Source: a virus
IMG/VR virus record: IMGVR_UViG_3300046517_001320
Coordinates: 1 to 37,509 of that record
Direction: 5' to 3' (one strand)
Length of the DNA stretch: 37,509 nt
Shown: piece by piece, positions 1 through 8,987 of the stretch
Position numbering within the stretch: the stretch's first letter is position 1
How the letters are laid out: each line of letters starts with the position of its first letter
Notes under the pieces: model-generated
Database searches by the model: none
Told to the model about the DNA's origin: nothing
What the model saw: only the letters and a program-made list of their open reading frames with translations
Translations under genes and position numbers: made by a program

Positions 1-127
1 ATTGGCATTGCCAGAATTAACTGTGCCTGATCCAGAAACATTTGCCCAGCTTGGCAATGCACCCGCGCCATTTGACATCAAAAATTGACCCAGAAGACCA
101 ACGCCTGACACATTCTGGAAAGTACCT
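1..127. repeat. Left copy of 127-bp terminal duplication (circular contig overlap)
   Basis: These bases recur without a difference at 37383-37509. An exact 127-bp overlap at contig ends is the usual trace of a de Bruijn graph assembler closing a circle at k=127. It is therefore most simply an assembly overlap and not a biological terminal repeat. Removing one copy gives a circle of 37382 bp. The open tail fibre frame continues across the join in phase, which supports true circularity, as expected for a headful-packaged, circularly permuted P22-like genome. Confidence 0.95.
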
Positions 128-1656
128 GTTGCTGTTGTGCCAGCACAAATAACAGAAAATGCTGTAAATGTCGTATTTCCAGTGCCGCCATGCGGAACTG
201 TAATCGCAGTAGCGTTCCATGTTCCTGTTGCGACTACGCCAAGCGCAGTAATGTTTGTTTGCACAGTTGATGGCAGCGTTGTGCCAATGCTTGGTACGCC
301 TGTTACATCGGTTAGCAATACACCATTTGCTGCAGTAGTAATTTCAGAGACAGTATTTGCAGCGCTCGAATATAAAATACGGTTTATGGAAGTGGTTGCT
401 GGCCATGTTGCTGTTGACCACGCAGGAGCAGCTGATGCGCCAGATTGCAGCATTTGTCTAGCCGTTGCTGTTCCTGAAAGGATAGCGCCAGCCGTTGCGG
501 TTGAGTAAAAAATTCCCCCAAGACTTGCTGTGAGCGCTGCATTAGTGCCGCCATACAAAAGTGCAATCGGTGTTCCTTGCCACACACCTGTGCCGATCGT
601 TCCAACGCTTGTGATATTCAATTGAACTGTTGATGGCAATGTAGAGCTAATGCTTGGCACGCTGCCAGCACTGGTTATCAGAACACCATTGGCAGCAGTA
701 GCCAATCCTGAAACGGTAGTGCCGTTTGCGGCATAATAAGCTAGCTGATTTTGTAGACCAGCAGCGACGGTGCCAGTCCCCGCAACACTTTGCCATGTAG
801 GTAAGCCGCCAGCACCATTACTGGTTAATACTTCACCCGCAGCGCCAAGACCCGATACATTTTGAAACGCACCTGTAGCTGTTGCGCCGGCGCATATTAC
901 AGAATAAGCAGTAAACGTACTATTGCCTGTTCCACCAAAAGGCACTGTGATTCCTGTGCCATTCCAGACACCTGATGCAATCGTACCCAATGCAGTAATG
1001 TTGCCCTGTACCGTAACAGGCAGCGATGTGGAAATGGAAGGAACTGAGCCAGCACTGGTAATTAAGACGCCATTGGCAGCGGTTGCAAGACCAGAAATGA
1101 CTGACCCCGAGCTGGCATAATAGGCCATCTCATTGATAAGCCCTGCATTAACGCTGCCAGAACCGGGCGCATCTTGCCATGTCGGGAGAGAGCCAGCGCC
1201 GGATGATGTTAAGACTTGACCATTCGTTCCTAATCCAGAAACGGTCTGCAATGGATTGGCAGAAGTAGTTCCCCCACAAATAACTGCATATGAAGCGATC
1301 GAAGTAACGCCAGTGCCACCATGAGGAACGGTAACAGGAATATCGAGAGCAATCGTACCAATTGTTGTTATAGAGCCGCCAGTCAATCCAGCGCCAGCGA
1401 CAACTAAAGTGACAGTACCTGCACCACCGCCAGATAACTGAACCCAGCTGGAAGTTGTTGCATTCCAGTACTCCCATTGCGAAAGACTGGTATTGTAGCC
1501 AGAAAATCCATTGGTTGGCGCAACTGGCCTTAATGCAGTTGTCCAGTTGATGGGCAAATCAGAAATAGCATTTGCACCAGCTGATAAACCAACCAGCTGA
1601 TTGACGCCGCTTTTATTAATAGCGGTAAATTCAGAAAACTTTTTAGTCAGTACCAT
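1..1656 (-). CDS. Tail fibre / adhesin, N-terminal 552 codons (continues across the junction to 36423)
   Basis: This is the first part of a structural fibre protein of the short tail. The ATG is at 1656 and the frame is open to base 1. After removing the duplicated end it continues in phase from 37382 to the stop at 36423, giving 871 residues. The start MVLTKKFSEFTAINKSG is followed by repeated glycine, threonine and serine rich modules: ITVPxGGTG, TAYSVICAG, NVSGLGAxGxVLTSNGAG, LPTWQ, YYAANGTTVSGL and ANGVLITSAGSVPSI. About three modules lie here, some 350-390 bp apart, with high similarity. Such beta-structured repeats are known in phage fibre shafts. It is the last large gene of the minus-strand tail operon. 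It probably carries host recognition at its distal end (see 36423-37509). The repeats are likely recombination hotspots and could misassemble from short reads. Confidence 0.88.
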   Translation of the reverse strand, partial: MVLTKKFSEFTAINKSGVNQLVGLSAGANAISDLPINWTTALRPVAPTNGFSGYNTSLSQWEYWNATTSSWVQLSGGGAGTVTLVVAGAGLTGGSITTIGTIALDIPVTVPHGGTGVTSIASYAVICGGTTSANPLQTVSGLGTNGQVLTSSGAGSLPTWQDAPGSGSVNAGLINEMAYYASSGSVISGLATAANGVLITSAGSVPSISTSLPVTVQGNITALGTIASGVWNGTGITVPFGGTGNSTFTAYSVICAGATATGAFQNVSGLGAAGEVLTSNGAGGLPTWQSVAGTGTVAAGLQNQLAYYAANGTTVSGLATAANGVLITSAGSVPSISSTLPSTVQLNITSVGTIGTGVWQGTPIALLYGGTNAALTASLGGIFYSTATAGAILSGTATARQMLQSGASAAPAWSTATWPATTSINRILYSSAANTVSEITTAANGVLLTDVTGVPSIGTTLPSTVQTNITALGVVATGTWNATAITVPHGGTGNTTFTAFSVICAGTTATGTFQNVSGVGLLGQFLMSNGAGALPSWANVSGSGTVNSGNAN

Positions 1657-1695
1657 CGTTCATCCGTGAACAAGTCTGGTTAATCCATTAACCGT

Positions 1696-1717
1696 TTAAG
1701 TACTTTAAAGTACTTAA
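1696..1717. promoter_or_regulatory. Perfect 22-bp palindrome between tail genes
   Basis: The left arm TTAAGTACTTT is followed directly by its exact complement, with no spacer. It lies in the 69-bp gap between the stop of the 112-aa tail gene (1726) and the fibre start (1656). It has no T-run, so it is not an ordinary terminator. It could be a protein binding site or an RNA hairpin used for processing or for separate control of the fibre gene. Confidence 0.55.
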
Positions 1718-1725
1718 TCTATATT

Positions 1726-2064
1726 TTAGCCTGGTATAGCCAACAGTGATATGCCTAGATATGCCCCAGCTGCATCAGGTGAAACAGCATGAATCACATC
1801 AGCGCCTTTTACATATTTTGGTTCACATGGTCTAAATTCCAGATTCGCTGTAGTAGTTGTTAATCCAGCACCCGGTGCTGCAGCGGTTACATTTAAACCG
1901 ATAAATACATTGCTATTGCTCGCATAGGTAAAGAATGCCCGATATTTCTGACTATTGGCCCCGGGAACCGTTACTGTTTGTTCAGCATTTACTGCTAAAT
2001 TAATTTGCCAACAAGTATCACTAAATGGCTTTGTATGATCAAAATTGCTTCCGTACATTGTCAT
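1726..2064 (-). CDS. Small tail/virion protein, unknown (112 aa)
   Basis: A 112-residue soluble protein with no signal peptide or membrane segment. ATG 2064 is preceded by AAAGGAGT at good spacing. The second ATG two codons later is less well placed. The sequence is rich in beta-prone and small residues (for example VTAAAPGAGLTTTTANLEF), as in phage head or tail accessory proteins. It lies between the 720-aa tail protein and the long fibre, 13 bp after the former, so it is read in the tail operon. A role as a fibre adaptor or tail cap is inferred only from position. I do not recognise a named family. Confidence 0.7.
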   Translation of the reverse strand: MTMYGSNFDHTKPFSDTCWQINLAVNAEQTVTVPGANSQKYRAFFTYASNSNVFIGLNVTAAAPGAGLTTTTANLEFRPCEPKYVKGADVIHAVSPDAAGAYLGISLLAIPG

Positions 2065-2076
2065 GATTAAACTCCT

Positions 2077-4239
2077 TTATTTGCCAATGCGAGCATCAGC
2101 CGTATAGTGAAAAGTAATTTCTGCAGTCGGCGCTGTTGTTGATCCACCATCGCCAACATTTAAAAGATCGGCTGTTGCGACAACAATAGCTGAAACTCCT
2201 TTAGTTCCCGGTGTTGGCAGCCAGAAAGTATCTGCAACACTAGCTGTTCCTCTTGAGACTGCATTCGTGCGATTTGTAATAGTAACTTCATCTGTCACAC
2301 CAGTAGTCGATCTTAAATGAAGTGTCGGTATGTCTCGTTTTACTGTATTAAATCTAAAACCAAAGGGCCATGCTTTGGAATTAACAAAACCACCGCCTGT
2401 AGCTACAAACATAACGAAATTCAAACAACCAATCGATGTAGATGCGGTAGGAAGAACATATTGATCGTAACTTTTCTCATAATAATATTGGCAATCTTCC
2501 AATACCTGATTAAATGTTTGTGGTTGAGTTGGAAGCGCAAAATCATTATTCACAAGTGAAACATCATTAATAAAAATAATATCTGGCGTTCCACTAATAG
2601 ACATATCAGTTATGGAATAAAATATGATGCCAAGTGTTTGTACGTCTGTAGAGCAAGATGGAAGTGTAAACTTATTAAATGAAAATGTTTGCTCAGTTGC
2701 ATCAGATAAAATAAATATCGGATCATTTTCAGGAATAATTGCTGTATAGCCAGCCGCAAATACGGGATCGCTTCCAGAAACCCATGCCGATACTGGATCG
2801 GTTTGTGATACAGCTCCCGGCACAGTTAACTTGGAAAATAAACGCATCTTCATTGCTATTTTGGATGAATTAATCGTAGTGATTTTTGCTTTTACCATTG
2901 CAGATAAAGTTTTTCCCCAATATGGCGCAATCGTTGCAGTATCAATATATTGAACGATGCCAAATTGGTTCGTTGCTGTAACAGCATTTATTTGCAAGGC
3001 GAAATTATTTGTATTAATCGCTTGTCCAACAGCAATATTATTTGCCGTCGTAGAAGCAACATAGGCTTGCTGAATCATAATTGTTTGATCAGCGGCATGA
3101 TATCCATTATTTGCAACATTGGTTATGGCAGTTGTTGTAAATTGCCAAGGATTCAATGGGAAATTCCAGCCAGCAAGTAAACTATCTTTTGGTTGTGCAA
3201 TTAATGCATCAGCATAATAATGGAAAAGATGATCGAGATTTCTTTCTTCCGTTGTTTGCTGATATTCAGGATTAATTGTTGAAATCAATGTCTGAGTGGC
3301 ATAAGGCATTGATGTAGCAGGATCAATTAATGGGGTATTTTGTCCTACTACCTGCACATCAGTTATTTCAACTGCACCCGTAGTTGGCAAAGTGAAAATA
3401 ATATCTGTATAAGCAACAGAGCTTAAATCAGAGTTATCTTGCACAGGCAAATTCATTGTACCTGAATAAGTAACATAATGCCCTGTCAGGACAGAAGTAT
3501 TAATAACGGTTGTTGGTGTACCTGAATCACTTGGCGAATAGGTGGCACTAACAGATTGCGCTGAACTTGGCGCTCTCCCAAGGAATGAAATGTTAATCGC
3601 ACCATCAGCAAATATATTTCCATTATTATTAAATCTCTGATACAGGATAACGCCCGACCATCCTGAGCTAGAAATATTCAGACCATAATTTATTGCATTA
3701 GGTTCAAGCGCAGCACTTGAGCCAGAATAAATCTTCTGCGTTAAAGTAGTTGTGCCAGAGCCAGTTAATGTTAAAAACCAACCTGGAGAGATTTCATAAG
3801 TACCTGCAACTGTAATCGTAATTGTCGGAACAGTAGGTGAAAGCACTGTCGCTGAAAAATTTACTAATGAAAAATTTCCATTGCTAATCTGATTTTCAGC
3901 AAACAATATCGATACAGCATTAGTAATAATGGAATTGGATGGCCCGGGAACAAAATCATTTATCTCATAAATAAGTGCATCAGTCTGACTCGATCCATGC
4001 CTGATTTCAATTCGATAGACTAAATTAGGATCAAAATATAAATTATCTGGCAGCGTTCCATTTGGATAAAATTGTAATACGCTATTTGTCCAGACTGTCA
4101 TTCCCTGATTGTCTCGGTACACAGCCTGTGGAATGTATGGCAATGTATTTGTCAAAAAAAATGCATAGTACTCATCATTTAAAGGCAAGCCAGTTAAGTC
4201 AGGCAAGTACCATATTGGATTAGGTGCGCGTACAAACAT
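2077..4239 (-). CDS. Large tail protein (720 aa), probable fibre or tail-tip component
   Basis: A long, mainly beta-rich structural protein. The N-terminal part (FVRAPNPIWYLPDLTGLPLNDEY, split by LP and YFDPNLVYRIEIR motifs) resembles an N-terminal tail-attachment domain repeatedly found in uncultured podophages. The middle is Ser/Thr/Gly rich. Near residue 590 the motif LEDCQYYYEKSYD matches the 'LxxCQRYYEKS' signature often seen near the C-termini of phage tail fibres. ATG 4239 follows AAAGGAAAC. It is read after the ejection-protein block and before the 112-aa gene, in the position where P22-like phages place receptor-binding proteins. Virion association is well supported. The exact role (fibre, spike stalk or adaptor) is inference. 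Confidence 0.75.
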   Translation of the reverse strand: MFVRAPNPIWYLPDLTGLPLNDEYYAFFLTNTLPYIPQAVYRDNQGMTVWTNSVLQFYPNGTLPDNLYFDPNLVYRIEIRHGSSQTDALIYEINDFVPGPSNSIITNAVSILFAENQISNGNFSLVNFSATVLSPTVPTITITVAGTYEISPGWFLTLTGSGTTTLTQKIYSGSSAALEPNAINYGLNISSSGWSGVILYQRFNNNGNIFADGAINISFLGRAPSSAQSVSATYSPSDSGTPTTVINTSVLTGHYVTYSGTMNLPVQDNSDLSSVAYTDIIFTLPTTGAVEITDVQVVGQNTPLIDPATSMPYATQTLISTINPEYQQTTEERNLDHLFHYYADALIAQPKDSLLAGWNFPLNPWQFTTTAITNVANNGYHAADQTIMIQQAYVASTTANNIAVGQAINTNNFALQINAVTATNQFGIVQYIDTATIAPYWGKTLSAMVKAKITTINSSKIAMKMRLFSKLTVPGAVSQTDPVSAWVSGSDPVFAAGYTAIIPENDPIFILSDATEQTFSFNKFTLPSCSTDVQTLGIIFYSITDMSISGTPDIIFINDVSLVNNDFALPTQPQTFNQVLEDCQYYYEKSYDQYVLPTASTSIGCLNFVMFVATGGGFVNSKAWPFGFRFNTVKRDIPTLHLRSTTGVTDEVTITNRTNAVSRGTASVADTFWLPTPGTKGVSAIVVATADLLNVGDGGSTTAPTAEITFHYTADARIGK

Positions 4240-4251
4240 AGTCAGTTTCCT

Positions 4252-5310
4252 TTAGTCATTCTTGCCAGTTAGTTTATCCATTAGATATCCACCACCCGCC
4301 ATCGTTGCACCAACAGCAGTAATGGGTATGCCAGCATTTTTAAGAAATTCCATCATCATATCGCGTCTTTCAATTTCAGGATGAGCCGCACCTTTCTCTG
4401 CCATAAACGAACCACTTTTTAATTTTGACATTAATTGCTTGGCAGTCATTTTTCCAGCTTCATATTTCTTAATAGGAGGAATGTCATATGGTTTGAAATT
4501 TTTTCCATAGCTAGCAGAAACTTTTGTATAAGCATCTTTTAATGGCTGATTAATTTGCCCAGCCTTATCTCGAAACATCATATCTTTAATATGTTCTTGC
4601 GCTTTGATAGCAGCTTCTTTTGCTGCATTTTCTTCGGAAGTCAAAACTTCTTTGCTTAATTGCTGGCTATTAATAAATTTACCCAAATCGCTTTGCGCTT
4701 TCTGAGCATTTTCTAATGTTGGATTTATCATTAATTCTTTCAATGGCCGTATATATTTACTATTTACACCTGATTTCATTAATACTGGAAAACCAAGCTT
4801 GCTGTAATCAATAGTAACATCATTAACTCCTGCAGTTTTCGCAGCATCCCATATTTTATTATATTCAGTGGTATGAAATAATTTTTCTTTATTCTTGTTT
4901 TCAATAATACCTTTAACAATATTTTTCAGACTTAATTTAAATGGAGCCTGAGCAACCATTTTTATGCCTGGGCCACCACCAGAAGAATTAATTAAATCCT
5001 CGGTAAATTGTTTATTTTCAGGTGTGCCACCTTTAAATTCCTGTGGATTTTCTGGCATTCTTCCCATAAAAGTTTCAACCATTGGCTGACCTTGCGAATC
5101 AACTTTTTTTGGGTTCATGAAGTCCTGATAAGCACTTCCTTGCTGTTGCTGCGCTTGCGGTGCCGTAGGCTGTGCTTGTGATGACATGCCTTGATCAGGA
5201 GTAGGAAATTTTTTATGAATAGCTTCCTTGATCTGATCTTTTGACCAGTCATCAGGATAGGACATTGGTTGCATAGTGCCATCAGGCAATTTCACATTAA
5301 CCATTCCCAT
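4252..5310 (-). CDS. Internal virion / DNA ejection protein candidate (352 aa)
   Basis: The N-terminus reads VNVKLPDGTMQPMSYPDDWS, then a Q/P rich linker of about 40 residues and a long helical, Lys/Glu-rich body. The C-terminus has a glycine-rich hydrophobic segment (IPITAVGATMAGGGYLMDKL) that could enter a membrane. An 'xVKLPDGT' opening followed by a disordered linker is common in large phage virion proteins. It is the third protein after the gp10-like gene, matching the P22 ejection trio (gp7, gp20, gp16) in order and not in recognisable sequence. The start overlaps the upstream stop as TAATG, so translation is probably coupled. Confidence 0.6.
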   Translation of the reverse strand: MGMVNVKLPDGTMQPMSYPDDWSKDQIKEAIHKKFPTPDQGMSSQAQPTAPQAQQQQGSAYQDFMNPKKVDSQGQPMVETFMGRMPENPQEFKGGTPENKQFTEDLINSSGGGPGIKMVAQAPFKLSLKNIVKGIIENKNKEKLFHTTEYNKIWDAAKTAGVNDVTIDYSKLGFPVLMKSGVNSKYIRPLKELMINPTLENAQKAQSDLGKFINSQQLSKEVLTSEENAAKEAAIKAQEHIKDMMFRDKAGQINQPLKDAYTKVSASYGKNFKPYDIPPIKKYEAGKMTAKQLMSKLKSGSFMAEKGAAHPEIERRDMMMEFLKNAGIPITAVGATMAGGGYLMDKLTGKND

Positions 5311-6296
5311 TATTCATATTCTCCTGTAGCAAGATTATACGTCAGTCCAGATGCAGGTTGCGCGGGAGCGGTTCCTTCTTCTGGAGTTTCATCATAAATA
5401 TCTGCATTTTTAGCAGCTGAAGTAAATGTTTTCATTTCTGTTTTTAATATATGTTTAAATTTATTGAAACGTGCTTTAGCTGCTTTTGGATCTTCAATCC
5501 ATGAAGATGAATTAGTTAATTTTTTCAAATCATTTTGTACAGAAGGTGTGATTGAATCTCCATAAAATTGCCTAACTTGTTTTGCCAATGTATTAGCAGC
5601 AACCAATGATTCCTTGTAGGCAATATATTTTGGAGAAGCATTTCCTTGCGCTGAAGCCAAAGAATCTTTAACCAATTCAGTCGCGCCCTTTAATCCTGAA
5701 TAGGTTGTAAGATTATCCACATTTAAATTATCAACAGTTTTTTCAACATTCTTTCCATATAAAATTCGTTGACGTACTCCAGTATCAGTAACATCTTTTA
5801 AATCTTTTAATTTATACATTCCTTTCAAACGTTCTTGCTGGTCAGGTCTTAATGTAGTACCCGTTCTATTACCTACAGCGGAACCTGGCATAACACCCTG
5901 ATCTATTTCAGCTTCTTCCTGAGCGCGTTTTCCTTCTGGCGTGGCAAAACGTTTGCCTTGCGTGTCCATCAATGATTGCTGATAAGCCATTGTCTGTTCG
6001 GCTCTGCGTGTTTCAAGATCGTAAAGTTTTTTAGTTGATTGATATTCAGGGCTATTTTCACCATATTTACGCTTTATCATTTCAACAGCTAAAGCTTTAC
6101 CTGCAGCCCCGGGCATTTCCCGACCACCAAAAGGAAGTTTAGCCAATTCTTCATTACGACTCGCCTGAGCCAATTCATTTTTAGCCTGAGCATCCTTTAA
6201 TGGTTGACCTGCTTTTCTGGCGCGTACTTTTTCCAGATAATCAAAAACATCATCAAAAGAACGATTAGGTGCGGAAATTGGTAATCTTGCGTCCAT
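5310..6296 (-). CDS. Internal virion / ejection protein candidate, coiled coil (328 aa)
   Basis: ATG 6296 is chosen because AGGAGG lies just upstream (6303-6310). A start eight codons earlier lacks such a site and would overlap the preceding gene more. The protein is almost entirely helical with several coiled-coil stretches (residues about 20-110 and 170-300), no transmembrane segment and an acidic, proline-rich tail. It is the second of three genes in the ejection-protein position of P22-like phages. The assignment rests on gene order and composition. Confidence 0.6.
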   Translation of the reverse strand: MDARLPISAPNRSFDDVFDYLEKVRARKAGQPLKDAQAKNELAQASRNEELAKLPFGGREMPGAAGKALAVEMIKRKYGENSPEYQSTKKLYDLETRRAEQTMAYQQSLMDTQGKRFATPEGKRAQEEAEIDQGVMPGSAVGNRTGTTLRPDQQERLKGMYKLKDLKDVTDTGVRQRILYGKNVEKTVDNLNVDNLTTYSGLKGATELVKDSLASAQGNASPKYIAYKESLVAANTLAKQVRQFYGDSITPSVQNDLKKLTNSSSWIEDPKAAKARFNKFKHILKTEMKTFTSAAKNADIYDETPEEGTAPAQPASGLTYNLATGEYE

Positions 6297-6297
6297 G

Positions 6298-6903
6298 TTA
6301 AGCTCCTCCTCCGCCACCATAAGCTTTGGCTGCGGCAGAAATTAAATCTCTAGCCATGTCACCCGGTGCATTTGTAGCGCCATATTTTGCCTGACCCATT
6401 GCTCCGCCCATTTGCATAGCCTGATTGCTCATATTCCCAGCTGTTGTCGCGCCAATACCATACATATCTTTGCCTATTCCCACTCCAGCCATGTATTTTT
6501 TCATTAAATCCTGCAGATATTCCGAACGATCTTTATTCATGATATCGGATGATGATTGCTGGATATTCTGAGTAGCAGCTGAGCTACCCAATAAGCCTTG
6601 TGAGCTTGCAGCATCTAGGCCAGAAGCCGAAGCATTTTGCATAGAGCGCTGAGCATAAGGAGAAGTTTTGTACTTATCCATCCATTCGCTCAAAAGCTTA
6701 GATGGATCAAGCAAATTATTTTCAGCAGTATTTAAACGACCAGTTTGATCAAGACCATTTTGCCTAAACGGTTCCTGCGCGCCTTTTGCTTCGTTGTAAT
6801 ATTTTTCATATTCTTTCGCAGCATCTTCATAACCCTCTTGCGGGTTCCAAAATGAATGAATCATTCCAGGCACTGCGCCAATTGCATCTAATCCGAAGGC
6901 CAT
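6298..6903 (-). CDS. DNA transfer / ejection protein candidate (201 aa)
   Basis: ATG 6903 is preceded by AAGGAGCATAAGGAT. Upstream in-frame starts would run deep into the neighbouring gene. The protein begins MAFGLDAIGAVPGMIHSFWNP, has a helical Gln/Ala/Ser-rich centre and many Met-Gly and Gly-rich stretches (AMQMGGAMG, AYGGGGGA at the end). Gly/Ala/Met-rich small proteins at this position act as internal virion proteins that enter the host envelope with the DNA in P22 (gp7-like). The stop is two bases before the ATG of the next gene. Confidence 0.6.
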   Translation of the reverse strand: MAFGLDAIGAVPGMIHSFWNPQEGYEDAAKEYEKYYNEAKGAQEPFRQNGLDQTGRLNTAENNLLDPSKLLSEWMDKYKTSPYAQRSMQNASASGLDAASSQGLLGSSAATQNIQQSSSDIMNKDRSEYLQDLMKKYMAGVGIGKDMYGIGATTAGNMSNQAMQMGGAMGQAKYGATNAPGDMARDLISAAAKAYGGGGGA

Positions 6904-6907
6904 ATCC

Positions 6908-7204
6908 TTATGCTCCTTTTTTCGTAATCGCGTCTTCCAGTGACTTGATACGTTTATCCATTTTAGCAAATTCAGATGATAAACCACCTAAATTTTTATT
7001 TAAATTATCAACTAAGCCATCTAATGCATTTTTCAAATACTGTATTGGCGGGGTATCAATAGTTGATAAGTTCTTATCCGCTCCTAGTGATGCCGGAAGT
7101 GCTTTTTCAATTTCCTGTAAATTATAATTAATGCCGTCTGACAAGGTAGAAAACCATCTGTCCAAATCCTGCATTTGAATTTTCTTAATTTCAGGAAGCT
7201 CCAC
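6908..7204 (-). CDS. Small coiled-coil protein in the tail-needle position (98 aa)
   Basis: The probable start is GTG at 7204, 14 bases inside the end of the gp10-like gene, with GAGAGG upstream. An ATG ten codons later is possible. The protein is short and helical, with heptad-like spacing of Leu/Ile (for example LDGLVDNLNKNLGGLSSEF) and a Lys-rich end. In P22 the gene after gp10 encodes the trimeric coiled-coil tail needle gp26. This protein is less than half that length, so the equivalence is only positional. It could instead be a neck or ejection accessory protein. Confidence 0.6.
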   Translation of the reverse strand: MELPEIKKIQMQDLDRWFSTLSDGINYNLQEIEKALPASLGADKNLSTIDTPPIQYLKNALDGLVDNLNKNLGGLSSEFAKMDKRIKSLEDAITKKGA

Positions 7205-8987
7205 CGCTGCACCTCTCTAAAACCATAATACCGCCAAGAATGACGATAGGCGACGAGCTGACGCATATTAGCTTATAGCATCGATTCCTTGATGCACCGA
7301 GTTGATACCATCTCATGCGCCATTGATAAACACCGATTTGACTAAATTCAAGAACATCAGCGGCAAAGAATGAAATGCCACCATCGTCTGACCAATAAAG
7401 TTCAATATGCGGCTTGTATAATTGATTGTAAGTCGCTTCATTTATCTGAGGCGTATTGCCTTCATCCGCTATTAAATAAACCGGCTCACCACCAACCGCA
7501 TCTTCATCAATTAAATAAACAGGTTCACCACCAACCGCATCTTCATCAATTAAAAATTGCGCATTGGCAAATGGCGATTCCGAGAAGAAAGTAAAGTTTT
7601 CACCCCAGACAAAATCAATCTCAACCCACGGTGTAATAAATTCACCATAGTCTGGCAATGATATAATCGAGGTAACACGCTCATACCTGAATGGTTCGCG
7701 AATATATGCATCAGTTGCCTGACTATCCGGTTGATCTGGATTAGTTACTTCATTATCATAAAACTGACCAGACATTTCATAGACAGTTTTATCACCCTGT
7801 ACAGTAACAAGATGCGTGTTATTAAAGAAAGTATGTTGTTGTATGCGATTTCGTTCACCATTTTTCTCAATAACGCGATGCCATGTATCTGTTTCAAAAT
7901 TATATTCAATACTATTTGCGTTCTGATCCTGATCGAGTAAGCCTGTACCTGAATAATCGCCAGCCGATAAACGATAAAAAATAGTATTTTCCCATTGATA
8001 TAGAAAACCATTCGCATTCCCATTTAAAAATGGACTTAATGCGCCGACAATTCCCTGTCGATAATTTCGTTGAAATAAAATATCAATTGCTCTTGTGCTG
8101 ATTCGTTTTGGCTTATCGCCAGAGCTAGACATGACCTGAATAATACCTTCACTATTTTGAGCAAGCCATGTAAGCATACTGAAACCAACCGAAAGCGTTT
8201 TCGGGTCGGCCATGCCAAAATCCCATGCATAGGTTTTGTTATTTGTAAGAGGAAATGTAGTTTTCACTCCGCCAGTAGAAAAAAAATTCGAAGGATTATT
8301 TGACCATACACCTGTCGTGAAATCAGTATAAATATAGAGCGTATTATGCAAGACTGCCATTTGCCGTATAATTCCGCTTTCTTGCGCAAATACTGCAAAT
8401 CCGGCAATATTAAAAGACATAGTTGGCAGATAAGAATTACCACCAAGATTAATTTCAGATAAATTAAACTGAGAGCTTTCTGCTTGCGAAACAACAAAAC
8501 GATTGCCAAATGCAGCAATAAATTTTGGTTTCGTTGGAACGCCTATACCTGACTGAATATCAAATGCGCCAGTATCTTCCCGATAAACATAAATATTCTG
8601 ACCATCTACAAAAGCAGCAAAAGTAATGCTTGGCGTGACAAGGTAATCAAAAAATACATCACCATCCAGTGTTGTAACTTTTCCTTGGCTAATTTCAAGT
8701 ACATTAAAAAATTTATCTACTCGAAAAATAGCATCAAGAACGACAATATAAGAATAATTAACACTATGAAATATTGCTCTTGGCTCTGCAGCAAAAATAA
8801 GTTTGTTTTGATCCTGCAAATGAATATGCCGTCTACCCATAGTAGGATACATTGCTATTTTTTTCTTACCTAACTCATCATCAACCAGATACCAATTTGC
8901 GCAATCTGATGGATTAAATTGTTTAAATCTTTGCTGGTCATAATAACCAATAATAGGCATTTCAACTGGCTTGACATCGGTTGGCAT
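7191..8987 (-). CDS. P22 gp10-like packaged-DNA stabilisation / tail hub protein
   Basis: A 598-residue protein that closes the head-tail channel after packaging. ATG 8987 overlaps the stop of the gp4-like gene (TAATG); an earlier in-frame ATG is inside that gene. The N-terminus MPTDVKPVEMPIIGYYDQQ, then a beta-propeller-like run of short strands (ANWYLVDDELGKKKIAMYPT, FIAAFGNRFVVSQ), and the C-terminal IELYWSDDGG ... GVYQWRMRW ... LGASRNRCYKL pattern are typical of the family. A 13-residue unit (LIDEDAVGGEPVY) is duplicated in tandem near residue 500. The order coat, small gene, gp4, gp10 agrees. Confidence 0.85.
   Translation of the reverse strand: MPTDVKPVEMPIIGYYDQQRFKQFNPSDCANWYLVDDELGKKKIAMYPTMGRRHIHLQDQNKLIFAAEPRAIFHSVNYSYIVVLDAIFRVDKFFNVLEISQGKVTTLDGDVFFDYLVTPSITFAAFVDGQNIYVYREDTGAFDIQSGIGVPTKPKFIAAFGNRFVVSQAESSQFNLSEINLGGNSYLPTMSFNIAGFAVFAQESGIIRQMAVLHNTLYIYTDFTTGVWSNNPSNFFSTGGVKTTFPLTNNKTYAWDFGMADPKTLSVGFSMLTWLAQNSEGIIQVMSSSGDKPKRISTRAIDILFQRNYRQGIVGALSPFLNGNANGFLYQWENTIFYRLSAGDYSGTGLLDQDQNANSIEYNFETDTWHRVIEKNGERNRIQQHTFFNNTHLVTVQGDKTVYEMSGQFYDNEVTNPDQPDSQATDAYIREPFRYERVTSIISLPDYGEFITPWVEIDFVWGENFTFFSESPFANAQFLIDEDAVGGEPVYLIDEDAVGGEPVYLIADEGNTPQINEATYNQLYKPHIELYWSDDGGISFFAADVLEFSQIGVYQWRMRWYQLGASRNRCYKLICVSSSPIVILGGIMVLERCSGGAS
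7471..7548. repeat. Two tandem 39-bp units inside the gp10-like gene
   Basis: Two adjacent 39-bp copies differ at two positions and keep the reading frame, producing the duplicated LIDEDAVGGEPVY peptide. A partial third unit follows with AATTAAAA. Acidic 'LIDEDAVGG' type repeats are seen in tail-hub relatives, so it may be a variable-number loop of the hub. Confidence 0.9.

Noticed and set aside
1-127. Direct terminal repeats as in T7-type phages
   Set aside because: The length equals a common assembler k-mer and the packaging genes are P22/Sf6-like headful type, so an assembly overlap is the simpler explanation.
1148-1477. Open frame MGVLECNN... on the minus strand
   Set aside because: It is in another frame of the repeat-rich tail fibre; the fibre frame has module repeats and spans the whole region.
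7731-8518. Several open frames within the gp10-like gene region on either strand
   Set aside because: They are out of frame with a continuous, family-matching coding sequence and have no independent start signals.
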